DNA of 64,000 bases from Nitrospira sp. (GTDB taxonomy: Bacteria > Nitrospirota > Nitrospiria > Nitrospirales > Nitrospiraceae), in contig JACOEL010000017.1 of NCBI GenBank assembly GCA_024998625.1, positions 42,916-106,915 of the forward strand, given 5' to 3'. Position 1 is the stretch's first letter. Each line of letters begins with the position of its first letter. The position numbers and the translations under genes were made by a program. Below are positions 54,494 through 63,948 of this stretch, in pieces. The notes under the pieces were generated by a model. It was given only the letters and a program-made list of their open reading frames with translations, had not been told where the DNA came from and made no database searches.

Positions 54494-54522
54494 TTGTCCG
54501 TTAGCGCTCGTACTTCTATACT
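54494..54522 (+). promoter_or_regulatory. Probable sigma-70 promoter of the exopolysaccharide operon
   Basis: TTGTCC (54494-54499), 17 bases, TATACT (54517-54522, five of six). Transcription would start near 54530, leaving a leader of about 190 bases before the PilZ gene. Confidence 0.45.
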
Positions 54523-54719
54523 GGCAAGAGAAGTTAATTATCATTGGGTACGGGCGGCTGGCGTGAGATGAACTGGTAAATGACCTCGGTTGCCGTTGTT
54601 CAATGGGCATACCGGACCTATCAATCAACCGTAAATTCATTAGTTATTAATGGAATAGGCCGTGGTGGATTCCAGCCAGGCGTTTTGTAAAGTCTTGGGT
54701 GGTAAAGAGGTTTCTGGAG

Positions 54720-55118
54720 ATGAGTGATCTGAGCCGTCAAAATGGACCTGTCGTCCAGGACGGGTGGGACTGGCCCACAATTGCGGCCAGCGAGAAGCAC
54801 GCCGAGCGGCTAGCGCTCCTTCGTCCAATTCCCTTTGAAATGTCCCTACCGAATCATGAAAGTGGTCACAACGGAACCAGCGTATTCCACGGTCGGGCGC
54901 TCTCATTAAATATTAGCAGTGGTGGAATGTTGCTCCTCATGGCTCATGCCCCGCTGCTTGATCAGGTCATCAAGGTACATGTTCCGACCCCTGTTGCGCT
55001 GGCTGAGACCCCGACACTTGCGGAAGTACGCTGGATTAGAAAAGTCCCCTTTTCAGCGTCGGGAAGTGAGGCATCCTTTTTCGTGGGTTTGAAGTTTCTG
55101 TTCTCGGCGGGAAGGTAG
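54720..55118 (+). CDS. PilZ-domain protein
   Basis: 132 residues. The segment RLALLRPIPFEMSL followed by LSLNISSGGMLLLM resembles the PilZ core with the NxSxxG part of the c-di-GMP site; the usual RxxxR is not clearly complete. ATG 54720 has AAGAGG upstream; GTG 54699 is an alternative. As first gene of the EPS series it may tie polysaccharide output to c-di-GMP (inference). Confidence 0.75.
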   Translation: MSDLSRQNGPVVQDGWDWPTIAASEKHAERLALLRPIPFEMSLPNHESGHNGTSVFHGRALSLNISSGGMLLLMAHAPLLDQVIKVHVPTPVALAETPTLAEVRWIRKVPFSASGSEASFFVGLKFLFSAGR

Positions 55119-55172
55119 ATGCTAGGCAGTTGTTGCAAGTGACCAGCTGGAATTTCTTCAGGAGAATAAGTC

Positions 55173-55874
55173 ATGAATGGTAAGGCCCTATTGAGCGGTA
55201 TTATCCTTGTGGGAAATGTGATCGGTGTGGCAAATGCCGGACAATTTGATCAGGTGCCCAAGCTGACGTTAGTAGCGGGATCTTCTCCAGGGGCAAGTTC
55301 ATCCGGGGTTCGCCACGGAGGCGAAGGGGCAGAAAAATCATCCCTTACGGTGACTCCGGATTATATTATGGGGCCGGAAGATGTATTAGAGATTACAGTC
55401 TGGAAAAATGCTGATCTTTCCAAACAAGTTCAAGTTCGCCCTGATGGAAGGATTTCACTCCCGCTCATTGGCGATGTCTCAGCAGTAGGACGAACTGCGG
55501 CTCAGCTGACCGAAGAGATTTCTGCCCGTTTGAAGTCTTACATGGAAAACCCGACGGTTTCGATCTTGGTTCGAGAAGTAAATAGTTATCAAATTTATGT
55601 TCTTGGTGAGGTGAATGCACCCGGTAAGTACCCTTTAAAAAGTAAAACAACATTGCTGCAAGCGATTACGATCGCGCATGGTTTTACGCAAGTGGCTGCA
55701 CGCAACAAGATTGTGGTATTTCGATTCGGAAAAGACGGCGAGGGGCTGAACAAGATTAAGGCGAGTTACGACGATATTGTTCTGAGAGATGGATCCGATC
55801 AAAACATAGAGCTGAAGCCAGGAGATCAGATTGTCGTGCCTTCTGAAACGATGGTGGTGTTGCCGTCAAGATAG
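55173..55874 (+). CDS. Wza-like polysaccharide export protein, copy 1
   Basis: 233 residues with a Sec signal peptide (cleavage after VANA). Contains the Poly_export domain (YIMGPEDVLEITVWKNADLS, VRPDGRISLPLIGDV) and one SLBB domain (YQIYVLGEVNAPGKYPLKS). Proteins of this family form the outer-membrane/periplasmic channel for capsule or EPS. No lipobox, unlike the next gene. GGAGAATAAG precedes the ATG. Confidence 0.93.
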   Translation: MNGKALLSGIILVGNVIGVANAGQFDQVPKLTLVAGSSPGASSSGVRHGGEGAEKSSLTVTPDYIMGPEDVLEITVWKNADLSKQVQVRPDGRISLPLIGDVSAVGRTAAQLTEEISARLKSYMENPTVSILVREVNSYQIYVLGEVNAPGKYPLKSKTTLLQAITIAHGFTQVAARNKIVVFRFGKDGEGLNKIKASYDDIVLRDGSDQNIELKPGDQIVVPSETMVVLPSR

Positions 55875-55904
55875 ATCCTCGTCGGTCGAATTAGGGGTGA
55901 CATT

Positions 55905-56558
55905 TTGCTGAAGCGAGCCAAAGGAGTGGGGAAATTGAAAACTTTCGGTTGCAGATGCTTGCGAGGGGGGGTATGTATTGTTTTTAGCCTGCTTCTGGCT
56001 CTTCCAGGGTGCTGGATCGGGAATGAACAAATCGACTTTAATGTCACCTATATCCCACCGAATGAGTTCTTATTGGGACCGGAGGACGTTCTTGTTGTAA
56101 ATATTTGGCGAAATCAAGAGCTCTCCCGAGAAGTCATTATTCGTCCTGATGGGAAAATCTCCATGCCTTTAATTGGCGATGTTCAGGCTGCAGGAATGAC
56201 ATCCAATGTATTGGCGAAGAGAATCGCGGATGGGTTGGCTGAGTTTATGTCCAATCCAACAGTGTCGGTGCAAGTCAAAGAGGTCAATAGTTATTATGTG
56301 TACGTTCTCGGTGAAGTATCAAAGCCGGGTAAGGTGCCGCTAAAGTCGTACGCGACGGTTTTGCAAGGCATCTCGTTGGCGGGAGGTTTCACAACGTTTG
56401 CTTCGAGAAATAAAATCCATGTGCTTCGGGTTGTTCCCAATGGTCAAGGGCAGCCGAAACAGGTCCAAATCCCTGTCCCCTATGAAGACATTATTCAAGG
56501 TAAGAACTCGGAGGGAAATTTCTTCCTCAAGGCTGGTGATGTCATTGTTGTGCCGTGA
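55905..56558 (+). CDS. Wza-like polysaccharide export lipoprotein, copy 2
   Basis: 217 residues, TTG start with AGGGGTGA upstream. Lipobox LALPGC (Cys36). Same domains as copy 1: FLLGPEDVLVVNIWRNQELS, IRPDGKISMPLIGDV, and SLBB YYVYVLGEVSKPGKVPLKS. Clearly a tandem paralogue of the preceding gene. Both are short compared with Wza (about 380), lacking extra SLBB repeats and the C-terminal helix. Confidence 0.92.
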   Translation: MLKRAKGVGKLKTFGCRCLRGGVCIVFSLLLALPGCWIGNEQIDFNVTYIPPNEFLLGPEDVLVVNIWRNQELSREVIIRPDGKISMPLIGDVQAAGMTSNVLAKRIADGLAEFMSNPTVSVQVKEVNSYYVYVLGEVSKPGKVPLKSYATVLQGISLAGGFTTFASRNKIHVLRVVPNGQGQPKQVQIPVPYEDIIQGKNSEGNFFLKAGDVIVVP

Positions 56559-58149
56559 CCAGTGCTTGAAGATACGTTGGTTGTGTTACGGCGTTTTTGC
56601 TCTGGTGTCGTGTTGGAGTATATCCGACTCTGCCGCGCAACAGATACGCGTGGTGCCGTCAATCTCGGTTATCGAGCAATACGACAGTAACGTATTTTTC
56701 ACACCGAAGTCGTTATTGGCACCAGGTACAAAAGCGGATGACTTTATCACTATAGTTACTCCTCAGCTAAATTTTATGCAGAGTAACTCACTGGTGAAAA
56801 CAAATCTGTCAGTTGGCGCGGTTGTTCAGAAATTTGTAAATAATTCAGCCCTGGACAACGTCGGATTCAACGCGAGCACGGGAATTGACCTTTCCCAAGC
56901 TGTGAATAGGGTCTTGCCGCGAATGCGAGGCTTCCGAGTGTTTGGGACGTATCAGTATATGCCTTCGACTCCAGCCTTTGGCGCTGGAGGTCTCGGCGGA
57001 GGGTTCGGTGGGGGGGGAGGATTTGGCGGAGGGTTCGGGACCGGAGGGGTGGGGATCGCGGGACCTATTGATTCCGGACTTCTCACGCAGCGAATCAGAA
57101 CCACCATGTACAATGCTGGATTTTCGGATTCCTATTCGCTCTCACCGACCACTGATTTTCAAACTACTTATACCTATTCCCAGCTTAGTTTCGGTGGTGC
57201 ACTCACTCCGACTACGACAACTTCTGGACAACCATTAAATACGGTGTTTGATACTACAACTCATTCCATTACAGCAGGACCGACATCTCGAATTTCCGCC
57301 GTCGATACCTTGACCGTGAGATATACCTTCACGCAAATGTCTCAGGCACAATTCGGCGACTACGCGACGCACGGCGGAACACTTGGTTGGGGGAGAAGTT
57401 GGACCAAGGAGTGGAGTTCATCAGTCAATGGCGGCCTAACACTTATTGAGCCAATTCCGGATACCTCTGCTGCTGGAGGGCAGCGGAGAATTCCAGCAAC
57501 GATGTTCCCGACGGGAGGTTTTAGCGTAAGTTATGCTTCGGGTTCATCTTTTCTTAGGCGGCTAGGCAGTGAAATTCAAGAGGCAACGGGAACCAGTGGA
57601 GCCGGTACAACAGGTGGTGGAGGCTTCCTCCCACTTCTTGCTGGGATGAACATGCCAGGGGGGATCGCAGCTCCCGGATCTTACCGAATCACCCTTATGT
57701 ATAATCTCGGGGTATTTCCAAGTTTTGTTCAATCAGCTGGGCCCACGTACACGCACACCATTTTATTGGGAAGCACTGCGGGCATCACTGACAGATTGAG
57801 TGCTCAGGCGATGTTTAATTACGCGAGAAGTAGTTTCACTTCGGAAACTATTGGCACGAACTTCACTACCTACGGCACAACGGTATCCCTCAACTACCTC
57901 ATCACCCCCATGTTCACTGCCAGACTGAGTCATCAATGGTTGATGTTTGAGAATCAGACCAGTGGTTTCAGTGCCGGGGATCTCGGGTTTGCGAAGCAAA
58001 TGATTCTATTGGGTTTCACGTATGCGTATTCACCGCGTGGAGATTTCTTCCGGTCTGGTGCTTTCTGGGAAGGTCCTTCCGGCACCCCCTCGTCTGCTCA
58101 ATCGGGAATTGGTACATCTGGATCAGGAGGAGTGGATACAAAGAAATGA
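56539..58149 (+). CDS. Outer-membrane beta-barrel protein of the EPS locus
   Basis: About 536 residues. A signal-peptide-like start (WLCYGVFALVSCWSISDSAAQ) is followed by IRVVPSISVIEQYDSNVFFTP, the pattern of EPS-associated outer-membrane proteins, and then alternating-residue beta strands to the C-terminus. A glycine-rich insert (nucleotides about 56970-57065) forms a likely loop. Start is uncertain: ATG 56539 overlaps the upstream gene by 20 bases; TTG 56566 is an alternative. Probably the secretion pore or assembly partner. Confidence 0.75.
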   Translation: MSLLCRDQCLKIRWLCYGVFALVSCWSISDSAAQQIRVVPSISVIEQYDSNVFFTPKSLLAPGTKADDFITIVTPQLNFMQSNSLVKTNLSVGAVVQKFVNNSALDNVGFNASTGIDLSQAVNRVLPRMRGFRVFGTYQYMPSTPAFGAGGLGGGFGGGGGFGGGFGTGGVGIAGPIDSGLLTQRIRTTMYNAGFSDSYSLSPTTDFQTTYTYSQLSFGGALTPTTTTSGQPLNTVFDTTTHSITAGPTSRISAVDTLTVRYTFTQMSQAQFGDYATHGGTLGWGRSWTKEWSSSVNGGLTLIEPIPDTSAAGGQRRIPATMFPTGGFSVSYASGSSFLRRLGSEIQEATGTSGAGTTGGGGFLPLLAGMNMPGGIAAPGSYRITLMYNLGVFPSFVQSAGPTYTHTILLGSTAGITDRLSAQAMFNYARSSFTSETIGTNFTTYGTTVSLNYLITPMFTARLSHQWLMFENQTSGFSAGDLGFAKQMILLGFTYAYSPRGDFFRSGAFWEGPSGTPSSAQSGIGTSGSGGVDTKK

Positions 58150-60500
58150 ACACGCGCACATTGTCTCCGGAGGATTATTGGCGAGCGGTTGTCAGTAGAA
58201 AGTGGTTTGTTATTTCTTCGATTTTGGTCTCGCTGAGTGTTGCTGGTGCGGTATGTGCGCTCATGCCGAAGATTTATCAGTCAGCGACCAAAATGTGGTT
58301 TGAAGGCGCGAAGATAGAGGAGTCGATCGTAAGCGGTCCGAACCCCTCTGGAGGTGCTTATACGCCAACACTCGATGATCGAGTGATGGAAGTGCGACAG
58401 TTTGTGATGGGGAGAAAAACCCTTGGGCAAATTGCGGGAGAGTTTGGGCTTTTTGGCTACGAAAAAGATCATCCGGATGCTCCAGAATCGGAGAATGCCA
58501 TCAGAGCCATGCGGGGATCGATTAAGGTCGAGCCTACCAAGGACAAGTTGTTTATCACTCTTTCATTCTCTAATGAAGATCCGATCATCGCTCGAGATGT
58601 GACATCAAGACTTAGTGATCTGTTCATTGAGGAGACGTTGAAGGATCGGGAGCGAGGCGTTGAGGCGGCGGAAGATTTCCTTGGACTTGAGTTAAAACAC
58701 GCAAAAGCTGAGCTCGAGATAAAGGAGAAAATCATTTCAGAGTTTAAACAGCAACATCTCGGAGAGCTTCCACAGCAGATAGATGCCAATCTTCGCAAGC
58801 TGGATCGACTTCAGGATGACATGCGGTCGCAAAGTGAACAGGCCCAGAATCTGGCCAATCGATTGGCCCAAATCGACAAGTCAATTAAAGATTACGAGGA
58901 GACTGGGGAAATCAGTAGTGATTCGCCGGTCGGCGGTTCCAGCAAGCGCAATAAGGATCCACGCCTTGGGAGAATTAAAGAATTAGAGCGGCGCTTGGTA
59001 GAGCTGTCCTCAATATACAAAGAGACCTATCCTGATCTGGTACAAGTCAAGGAGGAGATTAAGAAACTCCGAGAGATGACTTCAGCTCAGTATCGCGATT
59101 TGTTGCCTGATAATGAGGGCATTGAGGAACCGGCTGTTGGGAGGAAGTCTAAGCGCAAAGCGATTGATCCATACCATGCTGAACTTCTCAAGCAGCGTGA
59201 GGAGATTGTGCTTGAGTTAGATGCTGTAAAGCGCCACCAGGCACATATTTCTGGTGAAATTTCTCAGTACGAACGGAGGGTGGAACATACTCCAGAGCGG
59301 GAACAGAAACTAAAGACGCTTGAACGGGATTATGAAAACCTTCAAAAGAATTATCAATCGCTTCTGGACAAGAAACTTAGTGCCGGTATGCAGAAAAGTT
59401 TGGCCCAAGGACGCAAAGGTGCCAAGTTTAGCATCGTAGATCCGGCCTATACCCCGGTTGTTCCTGCTGTGCCCAACATTCCGTTGATTATGGCAGCGGG
59501 ACTTGTCCTAGGCTGCGCGTTAGGTTTTGGCGGTGCCGTCGGTCTTGAGCTTATGGGGAGAGGATTCCGGTCAGCGGAAGAAGTCGAACTGACTTTGGGC
59601 CTTCCGGTGATTGCATCAATTCCACTCTATGAAAGTGCGTTCGGCGGATCAATGCAGACCGTGCGAGCACTTTCTGGTAAAAGCCGAAATGCTGCGGTGT
59701 TGCTGCCGCGTTATGGAAAGCAGGGGGAAAGTCTGGAGATTTCTGGAGGACTTCCTGTTGCACCTGCTAGCAAGTCCAGAGGTGCCAATGGGAAACTAAA
59801 TGACCCAACTCCTGGTCTAGAGTTGGTTTCAATGTGGCGACCGCTTTCATTCGTGGCGGAGCAATATCGTGTTGCGGCCACACGGCTTGAGTTGATGACA
59901 GGGGATCGAAAGAGTACGGCGATAGTTGTGACCAGTGCTGTCATGGGAGAGGGAAAGTCCTCTACGGCCCTTAATTTGGGCTACGTGCTGGCGAAAGATC
60001 TTGACCGTAGAACCATAGTGATCGATTGCGACCTCAAACGGCCTATGCAACATATCTATGCAGGAGTCTGGCAGCAACCAGGCCTGGCCGAAGTTCTGCG
60101 TGGCACCAAGGTGGTCGAAGATTGTTTGCAGAGACTTGGGGAGGCGGGCCCATGGATTCTTACCGCCGGGGCTGTCGGAGATAACCCGTTGGCCTTGTCG
60201 AAAATGCATCAGATGGCTGATCTGATTGCTGATTTGAAAGAAAAATTTGATTACGTGATCATTGATGCTCCGCCGGTATTGCCACTTGCTGATATGCAGG
60301 TGTTGGCAAGCATGGGAGATCTTCTAGCCTATGTGGTGAAGGCAAGCATGACTGGTCGCGATGTTGTACAGAAGGCGTTGAGGGTCATCGGTGATACCGC
60401 CAATGTGGGGATTATCTTGAATGGCTTAGACGCACATACCACTCCCTATTATATGCAGCAGGAGTACTACCGCGAAGCTCACCATGAACAGCTCAAGTAA
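58146..60500 (+). CDS. Wzc-like chain-length regulator and tyrosine kinase
   Basis: 784 residues. N-terminal Wzz domain with membrane helices near residues 20-40 and 441-462 and a long periplasmic coiled coil between them. C-terminal BY-kinase: Walker A AVMGEGKSST (near 599), Walker A' VIDCDLKRP (near 625), Walker B VIIDAPPV (near 704) and a Tyr-containing tail (PYYMQQEYYREAHH) for autophosphorylation. Controls polymer length and export with the Wza-like proteins. Overlaps the barrel gene by four bases and the sugar transferase by 17. Confidence 0.95.
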   Translation: MNTRTLSPEDYWRAVVSRKWFVISSILVSLSVAGAVCALMPKIYQSATKMWFEGAKIEESIVSGPNPSGGAYTPTLDDRVMEVRQFVMGRKTLGQIAGEFGLFGYEKDHPDAPESENAIRAMRGSIKVEPTKDKLFITLSFSNEDPIIARDVTSRLSDLFIEETLKDRERGVEAAEDFLGLELKHAKAELEIKEKIISEFKQQHLGELPQQIDANLRKLDRLQDDMRSQSEQAQNLANRLAQIDKSIKDYEETGEISSDSPVGGSSKRNKDPRLGRIKELERRLVELSSIYKETYPDLVQVKEEIKKLREMTSAQYRDLLPDNEGIEEPAVGRKSKRKAIDPYHAELLKQREEIVLELDAVKRHQAHISGEISQYERRVEHTPEREQKLKTLERDYENLQKNYQSLLDKKLSAGMQKSLAQGRKGAKFSIVDPAYTPVVPAVPNIPLIMAAGLVLGCALGFGGAVGLELMGRGFRSAEEVELTLGLPVIASIPLYESAFGGSMQTVRALSGKSRNAAVLLPRYGKQGESLEISGGLPVAPASKSRGANGKLNDPTPGLELVSMWRPLSFVAEQYRVAATRLELMTGDRKSTAIVVTSAVMGEGKSSTALNLGYVLAKDLDRRTIVIDCDLKRPMQHIYAGVWQQPGLAEVLRGTKVVEDCLQRLGEAGPWILTAGAVGDNPLALSKMHQMADLIADLKEKFDYVIIDAPPVLPLADMQVLASMGDLLAYVVKASMTGRDVVQKALRVIGDTANVGIILNGLDAHTTPYYMQQEYYREAHHEQLK

Positions 60501-61551
60501 GTCCGAACAGGAGATCGGCCTAGAGCCGGTGGTCACGCAGCCACCACTGGTTTCAGTGTCGGTTAGTTTTCCTAAATTCACACGGCGAGTTTTAATTCTC
60601 GGTGTTGGGCCTCTCGCTCGAGATCTCTGTCAGACCCTTCTGTCTAAACGCACCGGTTTTACCGAGGTAGTGGGGTTTCTTGATAAAGATGCGAGTAGGG
60701 TTGGTGAGCGGTTGGTAAATCCGAGCATCATCGGTACTTACGATCAACTATTTGAGATTGCGGAGCGGTATCAAGTTCATACCGTGGCCGTGTGTTTGGA
60801 AGATCGGCGCGCGGTTTTACCCGTTCAAACGCTATTGGACATGAAGGCCATGGGGCGTGATGTTGTTGATGGCCATTATTTATATGAAGAGGAGTCGGGC
60901 CGCCTTTCGATTGACCATCTCAAGCCGAGTGCACTCATTTTTTCGACGGGGTTCCGTCGTCGATTAGTCACGATGCTCTTGAAGCGGTGCCTGGATGTTT
61001 GGGTAGCAATAGTAGGAATAGTCGCACTGGTGCCCCTGGTATTACTTCTCTCTATCCTTATTAAGCTAGACTCATCCGGTCCTGTTTTCTACCGGCAAAT
61101 GCGAGTCGGGCTTCGTGGCCGCCCTTACATGATCTGGAAGTTCAGGTCCATGCGACAGGATGCTGAGCAAAGCGGGGCGAGATGGGCCACAAGTGAAGAT
61201 CCTAGGGTATCCAGAGTCGGTCGATGGATTCGGAAATGGAGGTTGGATGAACTGCCTCAACTGATCAATGTGATGAGAGGGGAGATGAGTTTGGTTGGCC
61301 CAAGGCCAGAGCGGCCGGTGTTTGTACAGGAGCTCAGAAACACCATACCGTATTACGACCTGAGGCATACCGTTCGCCCAGGAATCACAGGATGGGCACA
61401 GACTCGCTTTCGGTACGGTGCATCGAAGGAAGACTCGCACGTCAAGCTTCAGTATGACCTCTTCTATGTGAAGAATTTGTCACTGGCGTTGGATCTGCGA
61501 ATTGTTATTCATACAGTAAAAGTAATGTTGATGGGCGAGGGGGCACGGTAG
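60484..61551 (+). CDS. Initiating sugar-phosphate transferase, EpsB/TIGR03013 type
   Basis: 355 residues. N-terminal Rossmann-like domain (RRVLILGVGPLARDLCQTLL), one membrane helix (WVAIVGIVALVPLVLLLSIL), then the bacterial sugar transferase catalytic domain: GPVFYRQMRVGLRGRPY, KFRSMRQDAE and LVGPRPERPVF. Adds the first sugar phosphate to undecaprenyl phosphate. The usual four-helix N-terminal bundle of full-length homologues is missing, so it is a short form. Confidence 0.93.
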   Translation: MNSSSKSEQEIGLEPVVTQPPLVSVSVSFPKFTRRVLILGVGPLARDLCQTLLSKRTGFTEVVGFLDKDASRVGERLVNPSIIGTYDQLFEIAERYQVHTVAVCLEDRRAVLPVQTLLDMKAMGRDVVDGHYLYEEESGRLSIDHLKPSALIFSTGFRRRLVTMLLKRCLDVWVAIVGIVALVPLVLLLSILIKLDSSGPVFYRQMRVGLRGRPYMIWKFRSMRQDAEQSGARWATSEDPRVSRVGRWIRKWRLDELPQLINVMRGEMSLVGPRPERPVFVQELRNTIPYYDLRHTVRPGITGWAQTRFRYGASKEDSHVKLQYDLFYVKNLSLALDLRIVIHTVKVMLMGEGAR

Positions 61552-61559
61552 GGGCGCAA

Positions 61560-62447
61560 ATGCCTGACGCAATTCCCAGACATTGTTTGTCATTTGATGT
61601 CGAGGAGCATTTTCAGGTTTCGGCATTTGAAACCCCAATGCGGAGAAGGCACTGGGGACAATTCGAGAGTCGTGTCGAAGACAATACTGAGAGATTGCTT
61701 GGATTGCTGGAAAATAAAGGTGTCCGCGCAACCTTTTTTATTCTAGGATGGGTAGCAGAGCGGTATCCTTCGCTAGTTCGCCGTATTGCATCCGGTGGAC
61801 ACGAAGTGGCTTCACATGGGTATGCCCATGAACTCATAACAAGCCAAACTCCTAATACGTTTCGCGAGGATATTCGTAAAGCCAAGGGTATTTTAGAGAA
61901 CATTCTTTCTCAGCCTATGCTTGGCTATCGCGCGCCGAGCTTTTCCATCACCAAAGATACGATGTGGGCGACCCAGATACTTGTTGAAGAGGGCTATGTC
62001 TACGATTCCAGTATTTTCCCGGTACTCCATGACCGGTACGGTGTGCCATCCGCAAACCCAGAGGCGCATCAACTGTTGACCGCATCAGGGCTCCTGTGGG
62101 AGGTGCCCCCCTCAACGGTTAAGTGCTTGGGGGTGCGGCTACCCGTTGCTGGTGGTGGGTATTTTCGGTTGTATCCGTATGCGCTGTTGCGTGCGCTCCT
62201 TCACAAGTTGGAGGCCGAGGGGGCTTCACTAGTGATGTATATGCATCCGTGGGAATTCGACCCGGACCAACCAAGAATGGAGGGTTCCTTGATGTCTCGA
62301 ATGCGGCACTACTTGAACCTTGATAAGACTGAAGTCCGAATGCGGGAACTCTTGCAAGATTTCTCTTTCGCTCCAATTCGAGAAGTCTTTCCCCAGATCG
62401 AACAAATGCACAGTGCGCGGCTGGTTTCTCAGGTTTCGGGAGCGTAG
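61560..62447 (+). CDS. Polysaccharide deacetylase, XrtA/DUF3473 type
   Basis: 295 residues, NodB-type carbohydrate esterase. Motifs: SFDVEEHF (metal-binding Asp), SHGYAHE (His pair), GYRAPSFSI and MYMHPWEFD; the C-terminal part (RMRHYLNLDK) fits DUF3473. Probably deacetylates GlcNAc-type residues of the exopolysaccharide. No signal peptide. Nine bases after the sugar transferase. Confidence 0.93.
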   Translation: MPDAIPRHCLSFDVEEHFQVSAFETPMRRRHWGQFESRVEDNTERLLGLLENKGVRATFFILGWVAERYPSLVRRIASGGHEVASHGYAHELITSQTPNTFREDIRKAKGILENILSQPMLGYRAPSFSITKDTMWATQILVEEGYVYDSSIFPVLHDRYGVPSANPEAHQLLTASGLLWEVPPSTVKCLGVRLPVAGGGYFRLYPYALLRALLHKLEAEGASLVMYMHPWEFDPDQPRMEGSLMSRMRHYLNLDKTEVRMRELLQDFSFAPIREVFPQIEQMHSARLVSQVSGA

Positions 62448-62988
62448 GTGCATTCTCGGAAGAGTCCGTCATCGGCATTGCCCATTGAGTATCCTTCTTA
62501 GGGTAATTTATGCAACTGACGATACCTCAAATTCACTGACGCGTCATTGCTTGCGATTAGATAATCCCTACTTATATCGACAAAACTCAGATTGTGCTAA
62601 CGTTCGGTAATCGCAACGTGGATCGACTTCCCGCCTATTGGGGCGCATTGGGAGATGCGGTATCAGCAGTTCCCCTTCCAAGTCGGTTCTCTCACATGCG
62701 TAAGCACGGGCGCTGGTAGTTCAATGGGATGGCTCTCGCCGCTTGAGAAGCGTTTTTGCTTGCCACTATTGAGTGTGCACTTTTCTTCGATCATAAGCAG
62801 TGCATTTGATTAGGATAGAAATCATTTCCTGCCGGCTGTGCTACTCTTGTGGTGTGGACCAGTCAGCAATCGTTGACACATTCCGCTTGAGCAGACCCAC
62901 GAAAAGAAGTGGATTCGGTCATTTGCTTTAGAATGAGCAGGGAGATAATTGTGCCAGTATTTTCGGCTCGGATGGCGGAATCCAATAG
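62448..62988. other. Non-coding interval before the ABC-2 permease
   Basis: 541 bases without a convincing gene; base composition is mixed with A+T-rich tracts. No tRNA or transposase remnant recognised. It ends at a small inverted-repeat element. Confidence 0.5.
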
Positions 62989-63094
62989 CTAGGGAAGGTC
63001 TGATTAATTCTCGCTTTTGATCAGTCGGCGTCTAGAACACAGGGAATCTACCTCATCGTTGTCGGGAACATCGAATTAATCAGACCTTTCCTAG
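62989..63094. mobile_element. Small inverted-repeat element (MITE-like) next to the ABC-2 permease
   Basis: About 106 bases including TA at each side. The ends match as inverted repeats over about 20 bases (left GGGAAGGTCTGATTAA, right TTAATCAGACCTTTCC, one mismatch). No reading frame inside. TA flanks fit an IS630/Tc1-mariner type target. It ends eight bases before the permease ATG. Confidence 0.7.
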
Positions 63095-63102
63095 GTATCA
63101 CA

Positions 63103-63948
63103 ATGGAATCTACAGTAGACCAAGAACGCTTAGCCGTGCTCGTAATAGAACCCCGCACAGGTTATGTCCAGGTGGGGTGGCGTGAATTGTGGGCTGCACG
63201 GGAATTGTTGTACTTTCTTGCATGGCGTGATCTTAAAACTCGCTACGCTCAAACCGCTATTGGCGCTGGCTGGGCCCTCATGCAACCTTTGCTCAGCACC
63301 TTGATCTTTACCCTTGTATTCAGTTACTTGGCAAAAGTGCCTTCGGATGGCCTGCCTTATCCGCTCTTCGCATTCGCTGCCATTCTGCCATGGTCCCTGT
63401 TTGCGAGGAGCCTGGAACGCAGCACATTGAGTGTGGTGACCGAAGGCGGGTTGATTAAGAAAGTCTACTTTCCACGGCTAATCATTCCAATCGCCGCCAC
63501 CTTCATCAATCTCGTTGATTTTACCGTCGGACTGCTGATTCTTATAGGGATGATGACGTGGTATCAGGTGCTGCCCCAGTGGACGGTACTGTTTCTGCCT
63601 CTGTTCGTTGTTGTCGCGCTGCTTACGGCATTGTCAGTAAGTCTATGGCTTTCGGCGCTGAACGTGAAATATCGTGATGTGGCATCCGTCGTTCCCTTGA
63701 TGACGCAGTTATGGATGTTCGCCTCTCCGGTACTCTACCCGGCGTCTCTGGTACCCGAGTCGCTCCGGTGGTACTACGGTCTAAATCCTATGGCAGGTGT
63801 GATTGAGGGATTTCGGTGGGCGCTACTCGGCAAGTCAGCTCCAGACTGGATTATGGTGGCGGTGAGTTTGGGTGTTGTGGGTTTCTTGCTGATCGGAGGT
63901 GTCATGTTTTTTCGGAGGGTGGAGCGAACCTTCGCCGATCTGATTTAG
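63103..63948 (+). CDS. ABC-2 type polysaccharide export permease
   Basis: 281 residues with six hydrophobic segments, the Wzm/TagG family: WRELWAARELLYFLAWRDLKTRYAQTAIG, GLIKKVYFPRLIIPIA, LNVKYRDV, SPVLYPASLVPES and NPMAGVIEGFRWAL. The C-terminus (RVERTFADLI) is typical, so the protein seems complete. Forms the membrane part of an ABC exporter of O-antigen, capsule or teichoic-like polymers; the ATPase is expected just downstream of the window. The stop TAG overlaps the repeat element. No strong ribosome site. Confidence 0.93.
   Translation: MESTVDQERLAVLVIEPRTGYVQVGWRELWAARELLYFLAWRDLKTRYAQTAIGAGWALMQPLLSTLIFTLVFSYLAKVPSDGLPYPLFAFAAILPWSLFARSLERSTLSVVTEGGLIKKVYFPRLIIPIAATFINLVDFTVGLLILIGMMTWYQVLPQWTVLFLPLFVVVALLTALSVSLWLSALNVKYRDVASVVPLMTQLWMFASPVLYPASLVPESLRWYYGLNPMAGVIEGFRWALLGKSAPDWIMVAVSLGVVGFLLIGGVMFFRRVERTFADLI

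Larger units (their letters stand above)
54346..54719. other. A+T-rich divergent regulatory interval
   Basis: 374 bases between the LuxR-type gene and the PilZ gene. No reading frame of note. It contains promoter-like elements on both strands (listed separately) and several A+T-rich tracts such as TTAGTTATTAATGG, a plausible region for regulator binding. Confidence 0.5.

Noticed and set aside
55119..55172. Sigma-54 promoter before the first Wza-like gene
   Set aside because: A GG...TTGCA pair is present but the spacing is two bases short of the required distance.
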